Shown here: positions 1 to 10,727 of the stretch, in pieces
Layout of the letters: the number at the start of each line of letters is the position of its first letter
Numbering within the stretch: the first letter of the stretch is position 1
Assembly: GCF_030486405.1 (NCBI RefSeq)
Contig: NZ_CP129613.1
Span: 2,604,001 to 2,668,000, forward strand
Length of the DNA stretch: 64,000 bases
Origin: Mycolicibacterium sp. HK-90
GTDB lineage: Bacteria > Actinomycetota > Actinomycetes > Mycobacteriales > Mycobacteriaceae
Direction of reading: 5' to 3'
The notes under the pieces: generated by a model
What the model was told of the DNA's origin: nothing
Database searches by the model: none
The model's input: the letters and a program-made list of their open reading frames with translations, nothing else
Position numbers and translations under genes: made by a program

Positions 1-1
1 G

Positions 2-823
2 CTGCACGCGGTGGCCAACGCCCAGGCTGCCGGCGGCATCGCGGCGTTCATCGACGCCGAGCACGCCCTGGATCCCGAGTACGCCAAGAAGCTCGGGGTC
101 GACACCGACTCACTGCTGGTGAGCCAGCCCGACACCGGTGAGCAGGCGCTGGAGATCGCCGACATGCTGGTGCGCTCGGGCGCGCTGGACATCCTGGTCA
201 TCGACTCGGTGGCGGCGCTGGTGCCCCGCGCCGAGATCGAGGGTGAGATGGGCGACAGCCACGTCGGTCTGCAGGCCCGCCTGATGAGCCAGGCGCTGCG
301 CAAGATGACGGGTGCGCTGAACAACTCGGGCACCACCGCGATCTTCATCAACCAGCTTCGCGAGAAGATCGGCGTGATGTTCGGCTCGCCCGAAACCACC
401 ACGGGTGGTAAGGCTTTGAAGTTCTACGCCTCGGTCCGCCTGGATGTGCGCCGCATCGAGACGCTCAAGGACGGCACCGACGCGGTCGGTAACCGCACCC
501 GGGTCAAGGTCGTCAAGAACAAGGTGTCGCCGCCGTTCAAGCAGGCCGAGTTCGACATCCTCTACGGTCAGGGCATCAGCCGCGAAGGCTCGCTCATCGA
601 CATGGGTGTCGAGCACGGCTTCATCCGCAAGTCCGGGTCCTGGTTCACCTATGAGGGTGAGCAGCTGGGCCAAGGCAAGGAGAACGCCCGCAAGTTCCTG
701 TTGGAGAACGTCGACGTCGCCAACGAGATCGAGAAGAAGATCAAGGAGAAGCTCGGTATCGGCGCCGTCGTGACCGCCGAGGCAAAGGCTGATGACGTCC
801 TTCCCGCCCCGGTTGACTTCTGA
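2..823 (+). CDS. recA: RecA recombinase, C-terminal part (5' end outside window)
   Basis: RecA forms the ATP-dependent filament on single-stranded DNA that drives strand exchange and triggers LexA self-cleavage. The visible 273 residues start just after the Walker A region, which lies outside the window. They include the [10 protein letters not shown] stretch, the Walker B-like LVIDSVAAL, the [14 protein letters not shown] loop region and the conserved C-terminal core. The stretch [12 protein letters not shown] is uninterrupted, so the intein that splits M. tuberculosis RecA near this point is absent. The stop lies inside recX, which overlaps by 32 bases in another frame, so the two are probably co-transcribed. 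Identification is certain; only the 5' boundary is missing. Confidence 0.98.
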   Translation: MHAVANAQAAGGIAAFIDAEHALDPEYAKKLGVDTDSLLVSQPDTGEQALEIADMLVRSGALDILVIDSVAALVPRAEIEGEMGDSHVGLQARLMSQALRKMTGALNNSGTTAIFINQLREKIGVMFGSPETTTGGKALKFYASVRLDVRRIETLKDGTDAVGNRTRVKVVKNKVSPPFKQAEFDILYGQGISREGSLIDMGVEHGFIRKSGSWFTYEGEQLGQGKENARKFLLENVDVANEIEKKIKEKLGIGAVVTAEAKADDVLPAPVDF

Positions 824-1355
824 GTCGTCGGGTACGCCCGAGGAGGAGCAGGCGCAGGATCCTCGCAAACGTGAGGAGCAGGCCAAGAGCGTCTGCCTGC
901 GTCTGCTCACCGTGCGGGCCCGCACCCGTGCCGAGCTGACCGAACACCTCGCCAAACGGGGGTACGAAGAGGGGCTGAGCGCGCGGGTGCTCGACCGGCT
1001 GGCCGAGGTCGGGCTTATCGACGACGAGGATTTCGCCGAGCAGTGGGTACGTTCCCGTCACGCCAACGCGGGAAAAGGCAAGCGCGCCTTGGCTGTCGAG
1101 CTTCGCAAGAAGGGCGTCGACAACGACGTCATCGACGCGGCCCTGGCCGATCTTGACCCGGCAGCCGAGCGGCAACGGGCCGAGCAGTTGGTCCGCGACA
1201 AGCTTCGGCGTGAGCGGCTCAACGACGATGACGGCGACGTGAAGGTCACCCGCCGGCTCGTCGGCATGTTGGCTCGGCGCGGTTACCACCAGTCGATGGC
1301 CTTCGACGTGGTCAGCGTGGAGCTGGCCAGTGAACGCGAGCGGCGCCGGGTGTGA
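792..1355 (+). CDS. recX: Regulatory protein RecX
   Basis: RecX binds RecA filaments and limits recombinase activity. The 187-residue product has a charged, Glu/Gln-rich N-terminal leader of about 35 residues, followed by the helical RecX repeats (for example the [36 protein letters not shown] region and the later [18 protein letters not shown] region). Length and position directly after recA are typical. The ATG at 792 overlaps the end of recA, suggesting translational coupling. The stop overlaps the start of the next gene by four bases (GTGA), so recA, recX and the kinase-like gene read as one operon. Confidence 0.93.
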   Translation: MTSFPPRLTSESSGTPEEEQAQDPRKREEQAKSVCLRLLTVRARTRAELTEHLAKRGYEEGLSARVLDRLAEVGLIDDEDFAEQWVRSRHANAGKGKRALAVELRKKGVDNDVIDAALADLDPAAERQRAEQLVRDKLRRERLNDDDGDVKVTRRLVGMLARRGYHQSMAFDVVSVELASERERRRV

Positions 1356-1897
1356 CCAGGCCCGGAGATGTGGTCATCCTGTCCGGTCCGCCGGCTTCCG
1401 GCAAGACCACGGTGGCAGAGCTCATCGCCGGCACGGCCGCTAAGCCGACCGTGCACATGACGACGGACCAGTTCTACCGTGCGATTCGGGCCGGCTACGT
1501 CTTGCCGTATCTGCCTGAGGCGCAACGGCAGAACGAAGTCGTCGTCGACGCGATCGTGGCGGCGGTGGCGGCCTATGCCCGCGGCGGATTCGACGTGGTG
1601 GTCGACGGAATCGTCGGCCCATGGTTCTTGCCGCCGTTCCGGGACATGGCCGCCGAAGCCGGATTCGCCTTGTCCTACATCGTGCTTCGGCCCGCACTCG
1701 ACACGTCACTGCGGCGCGCGCACGCCCGAAGCGGTGATGACCTGAAGGATCCCACCGCCATCACCGGCCTGCATGACGCGTTCAGTCAACTCGACGAGTT
1801 GGAGGGCCACGTCATCGACAACACGGCTCTCGACGCCACGGCCACCGCAGACCAGGTCCGGCAGGCGATCGCGTCGGGTCGTTACCGGCTGGTCTGA
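1352..1897 (+). CDS. AAA-type P-loop kinase-like ATPase
   Basis: This 181-residue protein has a Walker A motif GPPASGKTT at residues 12-20 near the N-terminus, the arrangement of small zeta-toxin or shikimate-kinase-like P-loop phosphotransferases. A DxxD-like acidic patch ([13 protein letters not shown]) follows mid-protein, and an Arg-rich segment ([11 protein letters not shown]) resembles a lid. The substrate cannot be read from the sequence. The GTG start overlaps the recX stop by four bases (GTGA), which supports the start and an operon with recA-recX, although a repair role is only inferred from position. No antitoxin-like partner is next to it, so a toxin role is unlikely. Confidence 0.8.
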   Translation: MTRPGDVVILSGPPASGKTTVAELIAGTAAKPTVHMTTDQFYRAIRAGYVLPYLPEAQRQNEVVVDAIVAAVAAYARGGFDVVVDGIVGPWFLPPFRDMAAEAGFALSYIVLRPALDTSLRRAHARSGDDLKDPTAITGLHDAFSQLDELEGHVIDNTALDATATADQVRQAIASGRYRLV

Positions 1898-1902
1898 CCA
1901 CG

Positions 1903-2799
1903 TCAGTCGCGCTGGGTGTGCAGTACCTGCGCGCCCGGTGCACCTTCCTGCTCGACGGCTTCGGGCTCCAGCGGCGCGGGACCGCGGCTGGAGCGGCGCA
2001 ACCGGCGTTCGATCCGGGTCGCCAAGACTGACAGCGCGAAGTTCACGCTGATCATCAGGATCGCGATGACGATCAGCGCGGGCAGGATGTTGGTGTAGGC
2101 CGATCCGATGTTCGTGCCCTGACGCACCATCTCGACGAAGGTGATCTGGTAGCCGATCGCGGTGTCCTTGAGCACCACCACCAACTGGGACACCAGCACG
2201 GGCAACATCGCGGTGATCGCCTGCGGCAGCAGGATAAGCCGCATCGTCTGGGACCAGGTCAACCCGAGTGACCACGCGGCCTCCTGTTGCCCGCGCGGGA
2301 GGGAATGGACGCCCGCGCGCACGATCTCGGCGATGACGGCGGCGTTGTAGAGCGTCAGACCCGTGACCACACCGGCCAGTGCGATGTGTTTGGACGGGAA
2401 CAGGTCATACATCCCGTAGAGGAAGTAGGCGAAGATCATCATGATCAGCACCGGCACCGCGCGGAAGAACTCGACGATCACCGCGCAGATCCACCGCACC
2501 GGGCCCACCGGAGACAGCCGCCCGACGCCGAGGAACAGGCCCAGTACGAGCGCCAGCACGATCGATATCCCGGCCGCGGTCAACGTGCCTTCGATGCCCG
2601 GCAGCACGTAGGTGGTCCACAGGTTCGGGGTGAGAAACGGCTCCCATTTCTCGGCCTGGAACTGGTCCTTGGCCCACAACTGGAACAGCACGAACGCGAT
2701 CACGACGCCGGCGACCACCACGGTGAGCGCGGTGAACACATGGTTGCGTGCGCGCGCCCGCGGGCCCGGGGCGTCGAACAGGACCGATGCGCCCGTCAT
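1903..2799 (-). CDS. gluD: Glutamate-type ABC transporter permease (GluD-like)
   Basis: Inner-membrane permease of a polar amino acid (glutamate-like) ABC importer. The 298-residue protein has a hydrophobic segment near residues 20-45 and a HisM/GlnP-type permease domain, with the EAA loop around GQQEAAWSLGLTWSQTMRLILLPQA that docks the ATPase. A basic, Pro/Glu-rich tail ends the protein. I place the start at the ATG complement of 2797-2799. An in-frame upstream start at 2904 would add 35 residues encoded entirely by the 33-bp tandem repeats, which looks like read-through of a non-coding spacer. It is the last gene of the minus-strand order gluA-gluB-gluC-gluD. Confidence 0.9.
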   Translation of the reverse strand: MTGASVLFDAPGPRARARNHVFTALTVVVAGVVIAFVLFQLWAKDQFQAEKWEPFLTPNLWTTYVLPGIEGTLTAAGISIVLALVLGLFLGVGRLSPVGPVRWICAVIVEFFRAVPVLIMMIFAYFLYGMYDLFPSKHIALAGVVTGLTLYNAAVIAEIVRAGVHSLPRGQQEAAWSLGLTWSQTMRLILLPQAITAMLPVLVSQLVVVLKDTAIGYQITFVEMVRQGTNIGSAYTNILPALIVIAILMISVNFALSVLATRIERRLRRSSRGPAPLEPEAVEQEGAPGAQVLHTQRD

Positions 2800-2802
2800 G
2801 CT

Positions 2803-2896
2803 TGTCCGTTCTTCGCGCAAGCGCTCATCAGTGGTTGTCCGTTCTTCGCGCAAGCGCTCATCAGTGGTTGTTCGTTCTTCGCGCAAGCGCTCATCA
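2803..2896 (-). repeat. 33-bp direct tandem repeat, about 2.8 copies, between gluC and gluD
   Basis: Two complete 33-bp units (2803-2835 and 2836-2868) are identical and a partial third copy runs from 2869 to about 2896. Read on the minus strand, each unit contains GATGAGCGCTTGCGCGAAGA. Because 33 is a multiple of three and the unit has no stop, the reading frame of gluD stays open through it and would encode DERLREERTTT repeats. It fills nearly all of the gap between the gluC stop and the gluD ATG. A related sequence occurs in the first codons of miaB. Confidence 0.9.
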
Positions 2897-3574
2897 CCGT
2901 GCAACCGCCAATCGCTTACCCAGCCACCCGAAGAACAACCCCAGCGGCAGCGTCAGCAGAATGAACCCGGCCGCCATGATGACGCCGATGGTGAGAACCG
3001 CCGCGGTGTCCTCGATCATCTCCTTCATCAACAGCGCGGCCTCCGCCACCCCGATCGCCGAGGCGATCGTGGTGTTCTTCGTCAGGGCGATCAACACCGA
3101 ACCCAACGGGATGATCACCGCCCGAAATGCCTGGGGTAGCAGGATCAACCGCAGGTTCTGCCCGAAGGTGAACCCCAGGGACCTCGCGGCCTCGGCCTGC
3201 CCCAGCGGCACCGTATTCACTCCGGACCGGATCGTCTCGCAGACGAATGACGCGGTGTAGACGGTCAATCCGAGCAGAGCCAACCGGAAGTTGGTGTCCA
3301 CGATGGAGGTTGGCGAGTCCGGGTTGGTGAATGTGATCTGCAGGGTCTGCCCGACCCCGAGCGAACAGAACACGATGATCAGGGTCAGGGGGGTATTGCG
3401 GACCACGTTGACGTACGTGGTGCCGAGCCAGTTGAGCACCGGCACGGGTGCCAGCCGCATGGCGGCCAGCACGGTGCCGAGCACGAGTGCCCCGATCGCG
3501 GAGAACACGGTCAGCTGGATGGTCGTCCAGAACGCCGCGAATATCTCGTCGCGGTACTCGGTGAAGATCTCCAC
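2894..3574 (-). CDS. gluC: Glutamate-type ABC transporter permease (GluC-like)
   Basis: Second membrane permease of the amino acid importer, 226 residues. Hydrophobic segments lie at about residues 10-40, 55-80, 95-115, 150-175 and 190-215. The EAA-like cytoplasmic loop GQAEAARSLGFTFGQNLRLILLPQAFR is the contact with the ATP-binding subunit. VRNTPLTLIIVF is a HisM/GlnP-family hallmark. It pairs with the GluD-like permease downstream as a heterodimer. It lies 22 bases after the binding-protein gene, consistent with one minus-strand operon. Confidence 0.93.
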   Translation of the reverse strand: MEIFTEYRDEIFAAFWTTIQLTVFSAIGALVLGTVLAAMRLAPVPVLNWLGTTYVNVVRNTPLTLIIVFCSLGVGQTLQITFTNPDSPTSIVDTNFRLALLGLTVYTASFVCETIRSGVNTVPLGQAEAARSLGFTFGQNLRLILLPQAFRAVIIPLGSVLIALTKNTTIASAIGVAEAALLMKEMIEDTAAVLTIGVIMAAGFILLTLPLGLFFGWLGKRLAVAR

Positions 3575-3596
3575 GGTCGGGGCGCTACCTCGGCGT

Positions 3597-4412
3597 TCAG
3601 TTGCGATCGACGGACGGCGGCTGCGGTGCCTCGATGCCGGCCGGGCCCAGATTCTTGTCGAAGGCTTCCTTCCAGGCGCCGCTCGATTCCATCTTCTCGA
3701 TAGCGTCGTTGATCTTGTTGCGCAGTTCGGTGTCGCCCTTCTTCAGGCCGATGCCGTAGCGCTCCTCGGAGAAGGTGTCGCCGACGAGCTTGAACGTCCC
3801 GGGGCTCTGCGCGGCATACCCGGCCAGGATCACCTCATCTGTGGTCAGCGCGTCGATGTTGCCGTTCTTGAGCGCCTCGAGGCACAGCGAGTAGGTGTCG
3901 TACTGCTGCAGCTGCACCTTCGGGTACTCGTCCTTGATGCGCTGTGCCGGGGTGGAACCGGACACCGAGCACAGCTTCTTGTTGTTCTCCAGCGACGCCG
4001 CACCGGTGATGTCGGTGTTGTCGGCACGCACCAGCAGGCTCTGTCCGGTGAGCAGGTACGGCCCGGCGAAGTCGACCTTCTCCTTGCGGGCGTCGGTGAT
4101 GGAGTAGGTGGCCACGATGTAGTCGACCTGGTCGTTCTGGATGAGCGTCTCACGCTGGGCGGACGGCGCTTCCTTCCATTCGATCTGATCGTCGGTGTAG
4201 CCGAGTTCCTTGGCCACGTACTTGGCGACGTCGACGTCGAATCCGGACATCGTGCCGTCCGGGTTCTTCTGGCCCAGGCCGGGCTGGTCGTATTTGGTGC
4301 CGATGACGATCTTGTTGCCGTCATCACCACCGCCGCCACACGCGGTCGCGGCGAAGGGGAGTGCGATCGCGAGAGCGAGGGTACCGACCAACTTGAACGG
4401 CACGGAGGGCAT
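3597..4412 (-). CDS. gluB: Glutamate-type ABC transporter substrate-binding lipoprotein (GluB-like)
   Basis: Extracytoplasmic lipoprotein that binds the amino acid and delivers it to the two permeases. The 271-residue product has a lipoprotein signal with the lipobox region LPFAATAC, a Gly/Asp linker, and then the bacterial solute-binding family 3 fold (GFDVDVAKYVAKELGY, IVATYSITDARKEKVDFAGPYL, GIGLKKGDTELRNKINDAIEKM). The ATG at the complement of 4410-4412 is chosen because a good ribosome site (GAAAGGA) precedes it and the signal peptide begins there. A longer open frame upstream would put 41 hydrophilic residues before the signal peptide. Confidence 0.95.
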   Translation of the reverse strand: MPSVPFKLVGTLALAIALPFAATACGGGGDDGNKIVIGTKYDQPGLGQKNPDGTMSGFDVDVAKYVAKELGYTDDQIEWKEAPSAQRETLIQNDQVDYIVATYSITDARKEKVDFAGPYLLTGQSLLVRADNTDITGAASLENNKKLCSVSGSTPAQRIKDEYPKVQLQQYDTYSLCLEALKNGNIDALTTDEVILAGYAAQSPGTFKLVGDTFSEERYGIGLKKGDTELRNKINDAIEKMESSGAWKEAFDKNLGPAGIEAPQPPSVDRN

Positions 4413-4437
4413 GTTCGGGTTTCCTTTCGGCGGAGCG

Positions 4438-5223
<786 letters not shown>

Positions 5224-5315
5224 GGCAGGTGACCTTACCCAGAGATCTTTCGGCACGCCCGCGTCTTGTGAATCCGCCGGGTTAACGTTTCCGGCGGCTC
5301 CGTACCATTGAGGCC

Positions 5316-6884
5316 GTGACGACGATGGTGCCCCGGGACGCGAGGGCGGACGAGCGCTCGCGCGAGGAGCCGACCGCGCACAACGCGGCTTCCGGCGAGC
5401 GCTCGCGCACCTACCAGGTTCGCACCTATGGCTGCCAGATGAACGTGCATGACTCCGAGCGCCTGTCGGGCCTGCTGGAGGACGCCGGATACCGGCGGGC
5501 CGAGGACGGCGCCGACGCGGACATCGTGGTGTTCAACACCTGTGCGGTGCGCGAGAACGCGGACAACAAGCTGTACGGCAACCTCAGCCACCTGGCCCCG
5601 CGCAAGCAGGCCGATCCGAACATGCAGATCGCGGTCGGTGGCTGCCTGGCCCAGAAGGACCGCGACTCGGTGCTGAGCCGCGCCCCGTGGGTCGACGTGG
5701 TGTTCGGCACCCACAACATCGGGTCGCTGCCCACGCTGCTGGAGCGTGCCCGTCACAACCGCGCCGCCCAGGTCGAGATCGTCGAGGCGCTGCAGGAGTT
5801 CCCGTCGACCCTGCCCGCGACTCGGGAATCCGCTTATGCGGCATGGGTTTCGATCTCGGTAGGGTGTAACAACACCTGCACTTTCTGCATCGTGCCGTCG
5901 CTGCGTGGCAAGGAGGTCGACCGCAGGCCGGGGGACATCCTGGCCGAGGTGCAGACGCTGGCCGATCAGGGCGTGCTCGAGGTCACCCTGCTGGGCCAGA
6001 ACGTCAATGCCTACGGTGTGTCCTTTGCCGACCCGGACGTGCCCCGTGACCGCAGCGCGTTCGCCAAACTGCTGCGCGCCTGCGGCGACATCGACGGGCT
6101 GGAGCGGGTGCGGTTCACCTCGCCGCACCCGGCGGAGTTCACCGACGACGTGATCGAGGCGATGGCGCAGACCGCGAACGTGTGCCCGACGCTGCACATG
6201 CCGCTGCAGTCGGGGTCGGACCGCATCCTCAAGGCGATGCGCCGCTCGTACCGGGCCGAGCGCTACCTGGGCATCATCGACAAGGTCCGGGCCGCGATCC
6301 CGCACGCCGCGATCACCACCGATCTGATCGTCGGATTCCCCGGTGAGACCGAGGAGGATTTCCAGGCCACCCTCGATGTCGTAGAGCGGTCCCGATTCGC
6401 CAGCGCGTTCACCTTCCAGTACTCGATCCGGCCCGGCACCCCGGCCGCCGAGATGCCCGACCAGTTGCCGAAAGCTGTTGTCTCCGAACGGTATCAGCGG
6501 CTGATCGAACTGCAGGAGCGAATTTCCCTGGAGGAGAACCAGGCTCAGGTCGGCCGGGAGGTCGAGCTGCTGGTCGCCACCGGCGAGGGCCGTAAGGACG
6601 CCAGCACCGCGCGCATGTCGGGCCGGGCCCGCGACGGCAGGCTGGTGCATTTCAGCCCCGGCGCCGAAGCCGACCGCATCCGCCCCGGCGACATCGTCAC
6701 CACCACCGTGACCGGCGCTGCGCCACACCATCTGATCGCCGATGCCGCGCTGGCCGGTCATCGACGTACCCGCGCCGGCGACGCCCACGCGGCCGGGCAG
6801 CGGCCCCGCACCGGTGTCGGCCTCGGGTTGCCCCGGATCGGCGCGCCGGCAACACCGCCGTCGGCAGGAGGATGTGGCTGTTGA
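5316..6884 (+). CDS. miaB: tRNA-2-methylthio-N6-isopentenyladenosine(37) synthase MiaB
   Basis: Radical-SAM methylthiotransferase that converts i6A37 to ms2i6A37 in tRNAs reading UNN codons; it acts on the product of MiaA, encoded 3 kb downstream. The 522-residue protein has the N-terminal UPF0004 domain with cluster ligands Cys40, Cys76 and Cys110, the radical SAM motif Cys184-x3-Cys188-x2-Cys191 and a C-terminal TRAM domain. Its last residues are cysteine- and glycine-rich (GCGC). The first 30 residues ([10 protein letters not shown] and GERSRT) are encoded by DNA resembling the 33-bp repeat between gluC and gluD, and an in-frame start closer to [12 protein letters not shown] cannot be excluded. 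Confidence 0.96.
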   Translation: MTTMVPRDARADERSREEPTAHNAASGERSRTYQVRTYGCQMNVHDSERLSGLLEDAGYRRAEDGADADIVVFNTCAVRENADNKLYGNLSHLAPRKQADPNMQIAVGGCLAQKDRDSVLSRAPWVDVVFGTHNIGSLPTLLERARHNRAAQVEIVEALQEFPSTLPATRESAYAAWVSISVGCNNTCTFCIVPSLRGKEVDRRPGDILAEVQTLADQGVLEVTLLGQNVNAYGVSFADPDVPRDRSAFAKLLRACGDIDGLERVRFTSPHPAEFTDDVIEAMAQTANVCPTLHMPLQSGSDRILKAMRRSYRAERYLGIIDKVRAAIPHAAITTDLIVGFPGETEEDFQATLDVVERSRFASAFTFQYSIRPGTPAAEMPDQLPKAVVSERYQRLIELQERISLEENQAQVGREVELLVATGEGRKDASTARMSGRARDGRLVHFSPGAEADRIRPGDIVTTTVTGAAPHHLIADAALAGHRRTRAGDAHAAGQRPRTGVGLGLPRIGAPATPPSAGGCGC

Positions 6885-7540
6885 GCAACGAGAGCGACTT
6901 CGACCGGTTCAAGGACGATCTCGCCGCCGTCGAACGCAAGGTCACCCGAGAGTTCGACTCGGGCCCGCGCGCGATGGTGGTGGCGATCCTGGTGTTCGTG
7001 GTGCTGATGACCTTCGTGCTGCCGCACACCGGTTCGAGCAAGGGCTTCGACGTCCTGGTCGGTGATGCCACCGCCGTCAGTGACGGAGTCTCGTTGCCGT
7101 CGCGCGTGTTCACCTGGCTGGCGCTGGTGTTCTCGGTCGGTTTCTCGACGCTGGCGCTGATCACCCGTCGCTGGGCGCTGGCCTGGGTGGCCCTGGCCGG
7201 ATCCGCCGTGGCCAGTGCGCTCGGGATGCTCGCGGTGTGGTCACGCCAGACCGCCGCCGGCCATCCCGGACCTGGCATCGGACTGATCATCGCCTGGCTC
7301 GCGGTGATCGTGCTCACCTTCCACTGGGCCCGCGTGGTGTGGTCGCGCACCGCCGTGCAGCTGGCCGCCGAGGCGGATCGTCGTCGCGAAGCCGCGCAAC
7401 ATCAGCAGCGCGGTTTGTTCGACGACATCACCGGGACGGGCGGGGCAAAGACCGAGAACTCGAAGATCGAGAACCCGAAGCCCGAGGACACGAAGCCCGA
7501 CGGCACCGGCAAGAAGCCGGACCAGCCGAACCAGTCCTAG
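6872..7540 (+). CDS. Conserved mycobacterial membrane protein (Rv2732c-type position)
   Basis: 222-residue membrane protein of unknown function, in the place of Rv2732c next to miaB. A hydrophilic N-terminus (about 30 residues) is followed by hydrophobic segments at about residues 34-55, 82-103, 106-127 and 135-155. A charged cytoplasmic tail carries a low-complexity Lys/Pro/Asn series of short repeats ([18 protein letters not shown]). The start overlaps the miaB end by 13 bases, so translational coupling is likely. No catalytic motif is visible and I assign no function. Confidence 0.82.
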   Translation: MWLLSNESDFDRFKDDLAAVERKVTREFDSGPRAMVVAILVFVVLMTFVLPHTGSSKGFDVLVGDATAVSDGVSLPSRVFTWLALVFSVGFSTLALITRRWALAWVALAGSAVASALGMLAVWSRQTAAGHPGPGIGLIIAWLAVIVLTFHWARVVWSRTAVQLAAEADRRREAAQHQQRGLFDDITGTGGAKTENSKIENPKPEDTKPDGTGKKPDQPNQS

Positions 7541-8880
7541 CCGCGCTTGCCCAGCGATTCGGCCGCCGCGTCGGCCCACTGACGCCACTGCTCCGCACTG
7601 GCTCGAGCCTCGGCGGCGTCCTTGGCCCGACCGGCCGCCTCGGCCTTCTCCGCCTGCCGCTCGAACTGCTCGGCACGTGAGCGGAATTGGTCGGCACGGG
7701 CCTGGGCCTCGGGATCGACGCCACCGGCCGGGGCATCGCGGACCTTCTTCTCGATGGCACGCAGCCGCCGCTCCAGATCGGCGGCCCGCTCGCGGGGAAC
7801 CTTGCCGATCGCGTCCCACTTGTCGCCGATCGTCCGCAACGCCGCACGGGCCGCGTCCAGATCGGTGGTGTCGATCTTCTCGGCCTCGGCGAGCAGGGCT
7901 TCCTTGGCGGTGGCATTCGCCTTGAACTCGGCGTCGCGTTCGGCGTGGGCGGCGTTACGAGCCCCGAAGAACGTGTCCTGCGCGGCCTTGAAACGGTGCC
8001 ACAGTGCGTCGTCGACGTCCTTGGCGGCGCGTCCCGCGGCTTTCCACTGGGTCAGCAGATCGCGGAAGGCGGCGCTGGTGGCACCCCAGTCTGTCGAGCC
8101 CGACAGCTGCTCGGCCTGGTCGCACAGCGCCTCCTTGACCTGGCGGGCGCCCACGCGGCCACGGTCGAGTTCGGCGAAGTGGGAGCCGCGGCGGCGGTTG
8201 AACGTCTCGCGCGCCGTCGAATAGCGCTTCCACAGGGCGTCGTCGAGCTTGCGGTCCAGCCCGGTGATGGTGCGCCACTCGTCGAGGATCTCGCGCAGGC
8301 GGTCGCCCGCGACCTTCCACTGGGTGGAGTTTGCCGCCAGGTCCTCGGCCTCGACGGCGAGGGCCTCCTTGCGTGCGGTCTGTGCGGCGCGATGCTCGTC
8401 GCGTTGGGCGCGTTCGGTCTGAGCGGCGGCGTCGGCGTGCTCGAGGATGGTCGCCAGCCGAGCGCTTAGGGCGTCCACGTCACCGAGAACCGCTGCGGTG
8501 GGCAGGCTTTCGGCCAGGGTCGCGGCGGCGGACTTGATCTTGCGGGCATCGCCGGTGCCGGAGGACAGCCGGCGTTCCAGCAGCGCCACCTCGGTGTGCA
8601 GATCATCGAAGCGCCGGCCGAAGTGGGCGAACGCCGACTCGGTGTCACCGGCCTGCCATGACCCGATGACCCGCTCGCCGGAACCGGTGATCAGCCACAC
8701 GGTGCCGTCGTCATCGACCCGTCCGAAGCGGTGCGGATCGCTGGTCGGCGCCACTGCCACCACCGGGGCGACCCGGCCGGGGCGGGGAACGGGGCGCGGT
8801 GGTCCTGGCCTGGGGGCTGGCGTCGGGGTGGGCCGGGGGGTCGGCTGGGGGGTGGTTCCGCCTGGCTCACTGGTTGTCAT
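7537..8880 (-). CDS. DUF349 domain-containing protein (Rv2731-type)
   Basis: 447-residue cytoplasmic protein with a Pro/Thr-rich N-terminus (about 40 residues), a short beta-rich segment ([23 protein letters not shown]) and then a long Ala/Arg/Glu-rich helical region. That region holds repeated DUF349 units recognisable by the spaced tryptophans ([58 protein letters not shown]). The C-terminus is coiled-coil-like and ends [21 protein letters not shown]. The biochemical role is unknown. It converges on the membrane protein gene with a 4-base overlap. In gene order it matches Rv2731. Confidence 0.9.
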   Translation of the reverse strand: MTTSEPGGTTPQPTPRPTPTPAPRPGPPRPVPRPGRVAPVVAVAPTSDPHRFGRVDDDGTVWLITGSGERVIGSWQAGDTESAFAHFGRRFDDLHTEVALLERRLSSGTGDARKIKSAAATLAESLPTAAVLGDVDALSARLATILEHADAAAQTERAQRDEHRAAQTARKEALAVEAEDLAANSTQWKVAGDRLREILDEWRTITGLDRKLDDALWKRYSTARETFNRRRGSHFAELDRGRVGARQVKEALCDQAEQLSGSTDWGATSAAFRDLLTQWKAAGRAAKDVDDALWHRFKAAQDTFFGARNAAHAERDAEFKANATAKEALLAEAEKIDTTDLDAARAALRTIGDKWDAIGKVPRERAADLERRLRAIEKKVRDAPAGGVDPEAQARADQFRSRAEQFERQAEKAEAAGRAKDAAEARASAEQWRQWADAAAESLGKRG

Positions 8881-9131
8881 ATCCGCTCCTCGTACTCCGC
8901 GCGGTACGCCCGCGCATCTGCCGCGCGACGCGGCGCCTGATGCTGTCGCTTTGACCGCTATTCAAGCAGGTCGTGCTGTGCCGTGCCCATGGCTTTCGGC
9001 TCAATCGCCCGACAAACTCCGGTGAGCGGGCGGCCGATGGGGTGGATCCGGCCGGGTTTGCCCGGCTCCGACGCCGCCGGCGATCGGGCCTTGTCTGCTG
9101 CACACCAGTCGTCGCGCACTAGTTTGGTGAC
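8881..9131. promoter_or_regulatory. Divergent intergenic region between the DUF349 gene and the Rv2728c-like gene
   Basis: About 250 bases without a supportable gene, the longest gap in the core half. It must carry promoters for both flanking genes. A short G/C hairpin (GCCGGG, loop, CCCGGC) lies near 9052-9067. M. tuberculosis has two small genes (Rv2729c, Rv2730) at this place; I see no equivalent here. Confidence 0.4.
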
Positions 9132-9818
9132 GTGCTGAGCGCCATCGCGATCGTCCCCGCCACGCCGGTTCTGGTGCCCGAACTGGTGGGTGTGGCCGCC
9201 TCCGAGGTGGCCGGGCTGCGCGACGCGGTGCTCGCCGCGACGGGTGGGCTCCCGCCCCGGTGGCTGGTGATCGGGGTCGGCCCGGCCGACGCGGTGTACG
9301 GACCCGACTGTGCCGGGACATTCGCCGGCTACGGCGTCGACGTGCCGGTGACACTCGGCCCCTCGGCGGTGGGCGAGCCCGTCGTGCTGCCGCTGTGTGC
9401 CCTGGTCGCCGGGTGGATCCGTGGCCGGCAGAGGCCTGAGACAAGCGTCGAGGTGTACACCTACGCCGCGTCGCACCCGGCGGCCGAGGCGTTGGCCCGG
9501 GGCCGCGCGCTGCGCGCCCGGATCGAGGAATCCCCGGAGGCCGTCGGCGTGCTCGTCGTCGCCGACGGGCTGCACACCCTCACCCCGGCCGCACCCGGGG
9601 GGTACGTGCCGGATTCGGTGGCCACCCAGCAGGACCTCGACGACGCGCTGGCCACCGGAGACCTCGCGGCGCTGGCCGAACTGCCGGACCCGGTGCTCGG
9701 CCGGGTGGCCTTCCAGGTGCTGGCCGGGCTGACCGAACCCGCGCCCGGCTCGGCCCGAGAGCGCTACCGCGGGGCGCCCTACGGCGTCGGCTACTTCGTC
9801 GGCGAATGGCTGCCATGA
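9132..9818 (+). CDS. Conserved hypothetical protein, class III extradiol dioxygenase-like (Rv2728c-type)
   Basis: 228-residue protein, Ala/Gly/Val-rich, in the position of Rv2728c immediately before miaA. The N-terminal [16 protein letters not shown] and the pattern of beta strands and helices resemble the LigB/MEMO fold, but I see no complete metal-ligand His set, so enzymatic activity is doubtful. The GTG start has no strong ribosome site upstream. The stop lies 12 bases inside miaA, which suggests coupled translation with miaA, dapF and perhaps hflX. Confidence 0.82.
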   Translation: MLSAIAIVPATPVLVPELVGVAASEVAGLRDAVLAATGGLPPRWLVIGVGPADAVYGPDCAGTFAGYGVDVPVTLGPSAVGEPVVLPLCALVAGWIRGRQRPETSVEVYTYAASHPAAEALARGRALRARIEESPEAVGVLVVADGLHTLTPAAPGGYVPDSVATQQDLDDALATGDLAALAELPDPVLGRVAFQVLAGLTEPAPGSARERYRGAPYGVGYFVGEWLP

Positions 9819-10723
9819 CCCGGCCGATCGCGATCATCGGCCCGACCGGCACCGGGAAATCGGCCCTGGCACTGGCGGTCGCCGAGCAGCTCGGCGGCGA
9901 GATCGTGAACGCCGACGCGATGCAGCTGTATCGCGGCATGGACATCGGCACCGCCAAGCTGCCCGTCTCCGAGCGGCACGGCATCCCGCATCACCAACTC
10001 GACGTCCTGGAGGTCACCGAGACCGCCACGGTGGCCCGCTATCAGCAGGATGCGGCGGCCGACGTGGAGGCGATCGCGGCGCGCGGAGTGGTCCCGGTGA
10101 TCGTCGGCGGGTCCATGCTGTACATCCAGTCACTTCTCGACGAATGGACGTTTCCGGCCACCGATCCGGCGGTGCGGGCCCGTTGGGAGGCCCGGCTGGC
10201 CGAGGTGGGCGTCGCCGCGCTGCACGCCGAACTCGCCCGGGTGGACGAAGCCGCGGCAGCGTCGATCCTGCCCACCGACGGGCGGCGCATCGTGCGGGCA
10301 CTCGAGGTGGTGGAGCTCACCGGGCAACCGTTCGCCGCTTCCGCGCCCACCATCGGAGCGCCCCGCTGGGACACCGCGATCATCGGATTGGATTGGGACA
10401 CAGCCGTACTCGATCAGCGTCTGGAGAAACGTACCGACCTGATGTTCGACGAGGGACTGGTGGACGAGGTGCACACGTTGATCGGCCGGGGTCTGCGCGA
10501 CGGCGTCACCGCGGCCCGCGCGCTCGGCTACGCGCAGGTGCTGGCCGACCTGGATGCCGGGGGAGATGGCTCGGCGGCGCGAGAACCCACCTTCATCGGC
10601 ACCCGCCGCTACGTCCGCCGGCAGCGCTCCTGGTTCCGGCGCGACCATCGGGTGGTCTGGCTGGACGGGGCTGCCGACGGACTGGTGCACGACGCGTTGC
10701 GGGCGTGGCGGCACGTATCCTGA
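9806..10723 (+). CDS. miaA: tRNA dimethylallyltransferase MiaA
   Basis: Transfers the dimethylallyl group to A37 of UNN-reading tRNAs, giving the substrate of MiaB. The 305-residue protein carries the P-loop [16 protein letters not shown] near the N-terminus, the [18 protein letters not shown] segment, the [17 protein letters not shown] segment and the C-terminal [14 protein letters not shown] that contacts tRNA. All are diagnostic. It overlaps the preceding gene by 13 bases and is followed four bases later by dapF. A second ATG nine bases in (MTRPIAIIG) is an alternative start. Confidence 0.97.
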   Translation: MAAMTRPIAIIGPTGTGKSALALAVAEQLGGEIVNADAMQLYRGMDIGTAKLPVSERHGIPHHQLDVLEVTETATVARYQQDAAADVEAIAARGVVPVIVGGSMLYIQSLLDEWTFPATDPAVRARWEARLAEVGVAALHAELARVDEAAAASILPTDGRRIVRALEVVELTGQPFAASAPTIGAPRWDTAIIGLDWDTAVLDQRLEKRTDLMFDEGLVDEVHTLIGRGLRDGVTAARALGYAQVLADLDAGGDGSAAREPTFIGTRRYVRRQRSWFRRDHRVVWLDGAADGLVHDALRAWRHVS

Positions 10724-10727
10724 TCAG

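Noticed and set aside
110-955. 281-residue minus-strand open frame over recA/recX
   Set aside because: It is antisense to two well-supported genes, has no family signature and is composed of GC-driven Arg/Leu/Asp/Val residues.
2803-2896. CRISPR-like array
   Set aside because: The repeats are contiguous with no unique spacers, and no Cas genes are nearby.
2800-2904. N-terminal extension of GluD encoded by the tandem repeats
   Set aside because: The added residues are pure repeat products (DERLREERTTT), and the protein has a normal permease N-terminus at the ATG of 2799. It is kept as a finding rather than a gene call.
5235-6788. 517-residue minus-strand open frame over miaB
   Set aside because: It mirrors a conserved gene, begins inside the miaB-gluA region with no credible ribosome site and has no recognisable domain.
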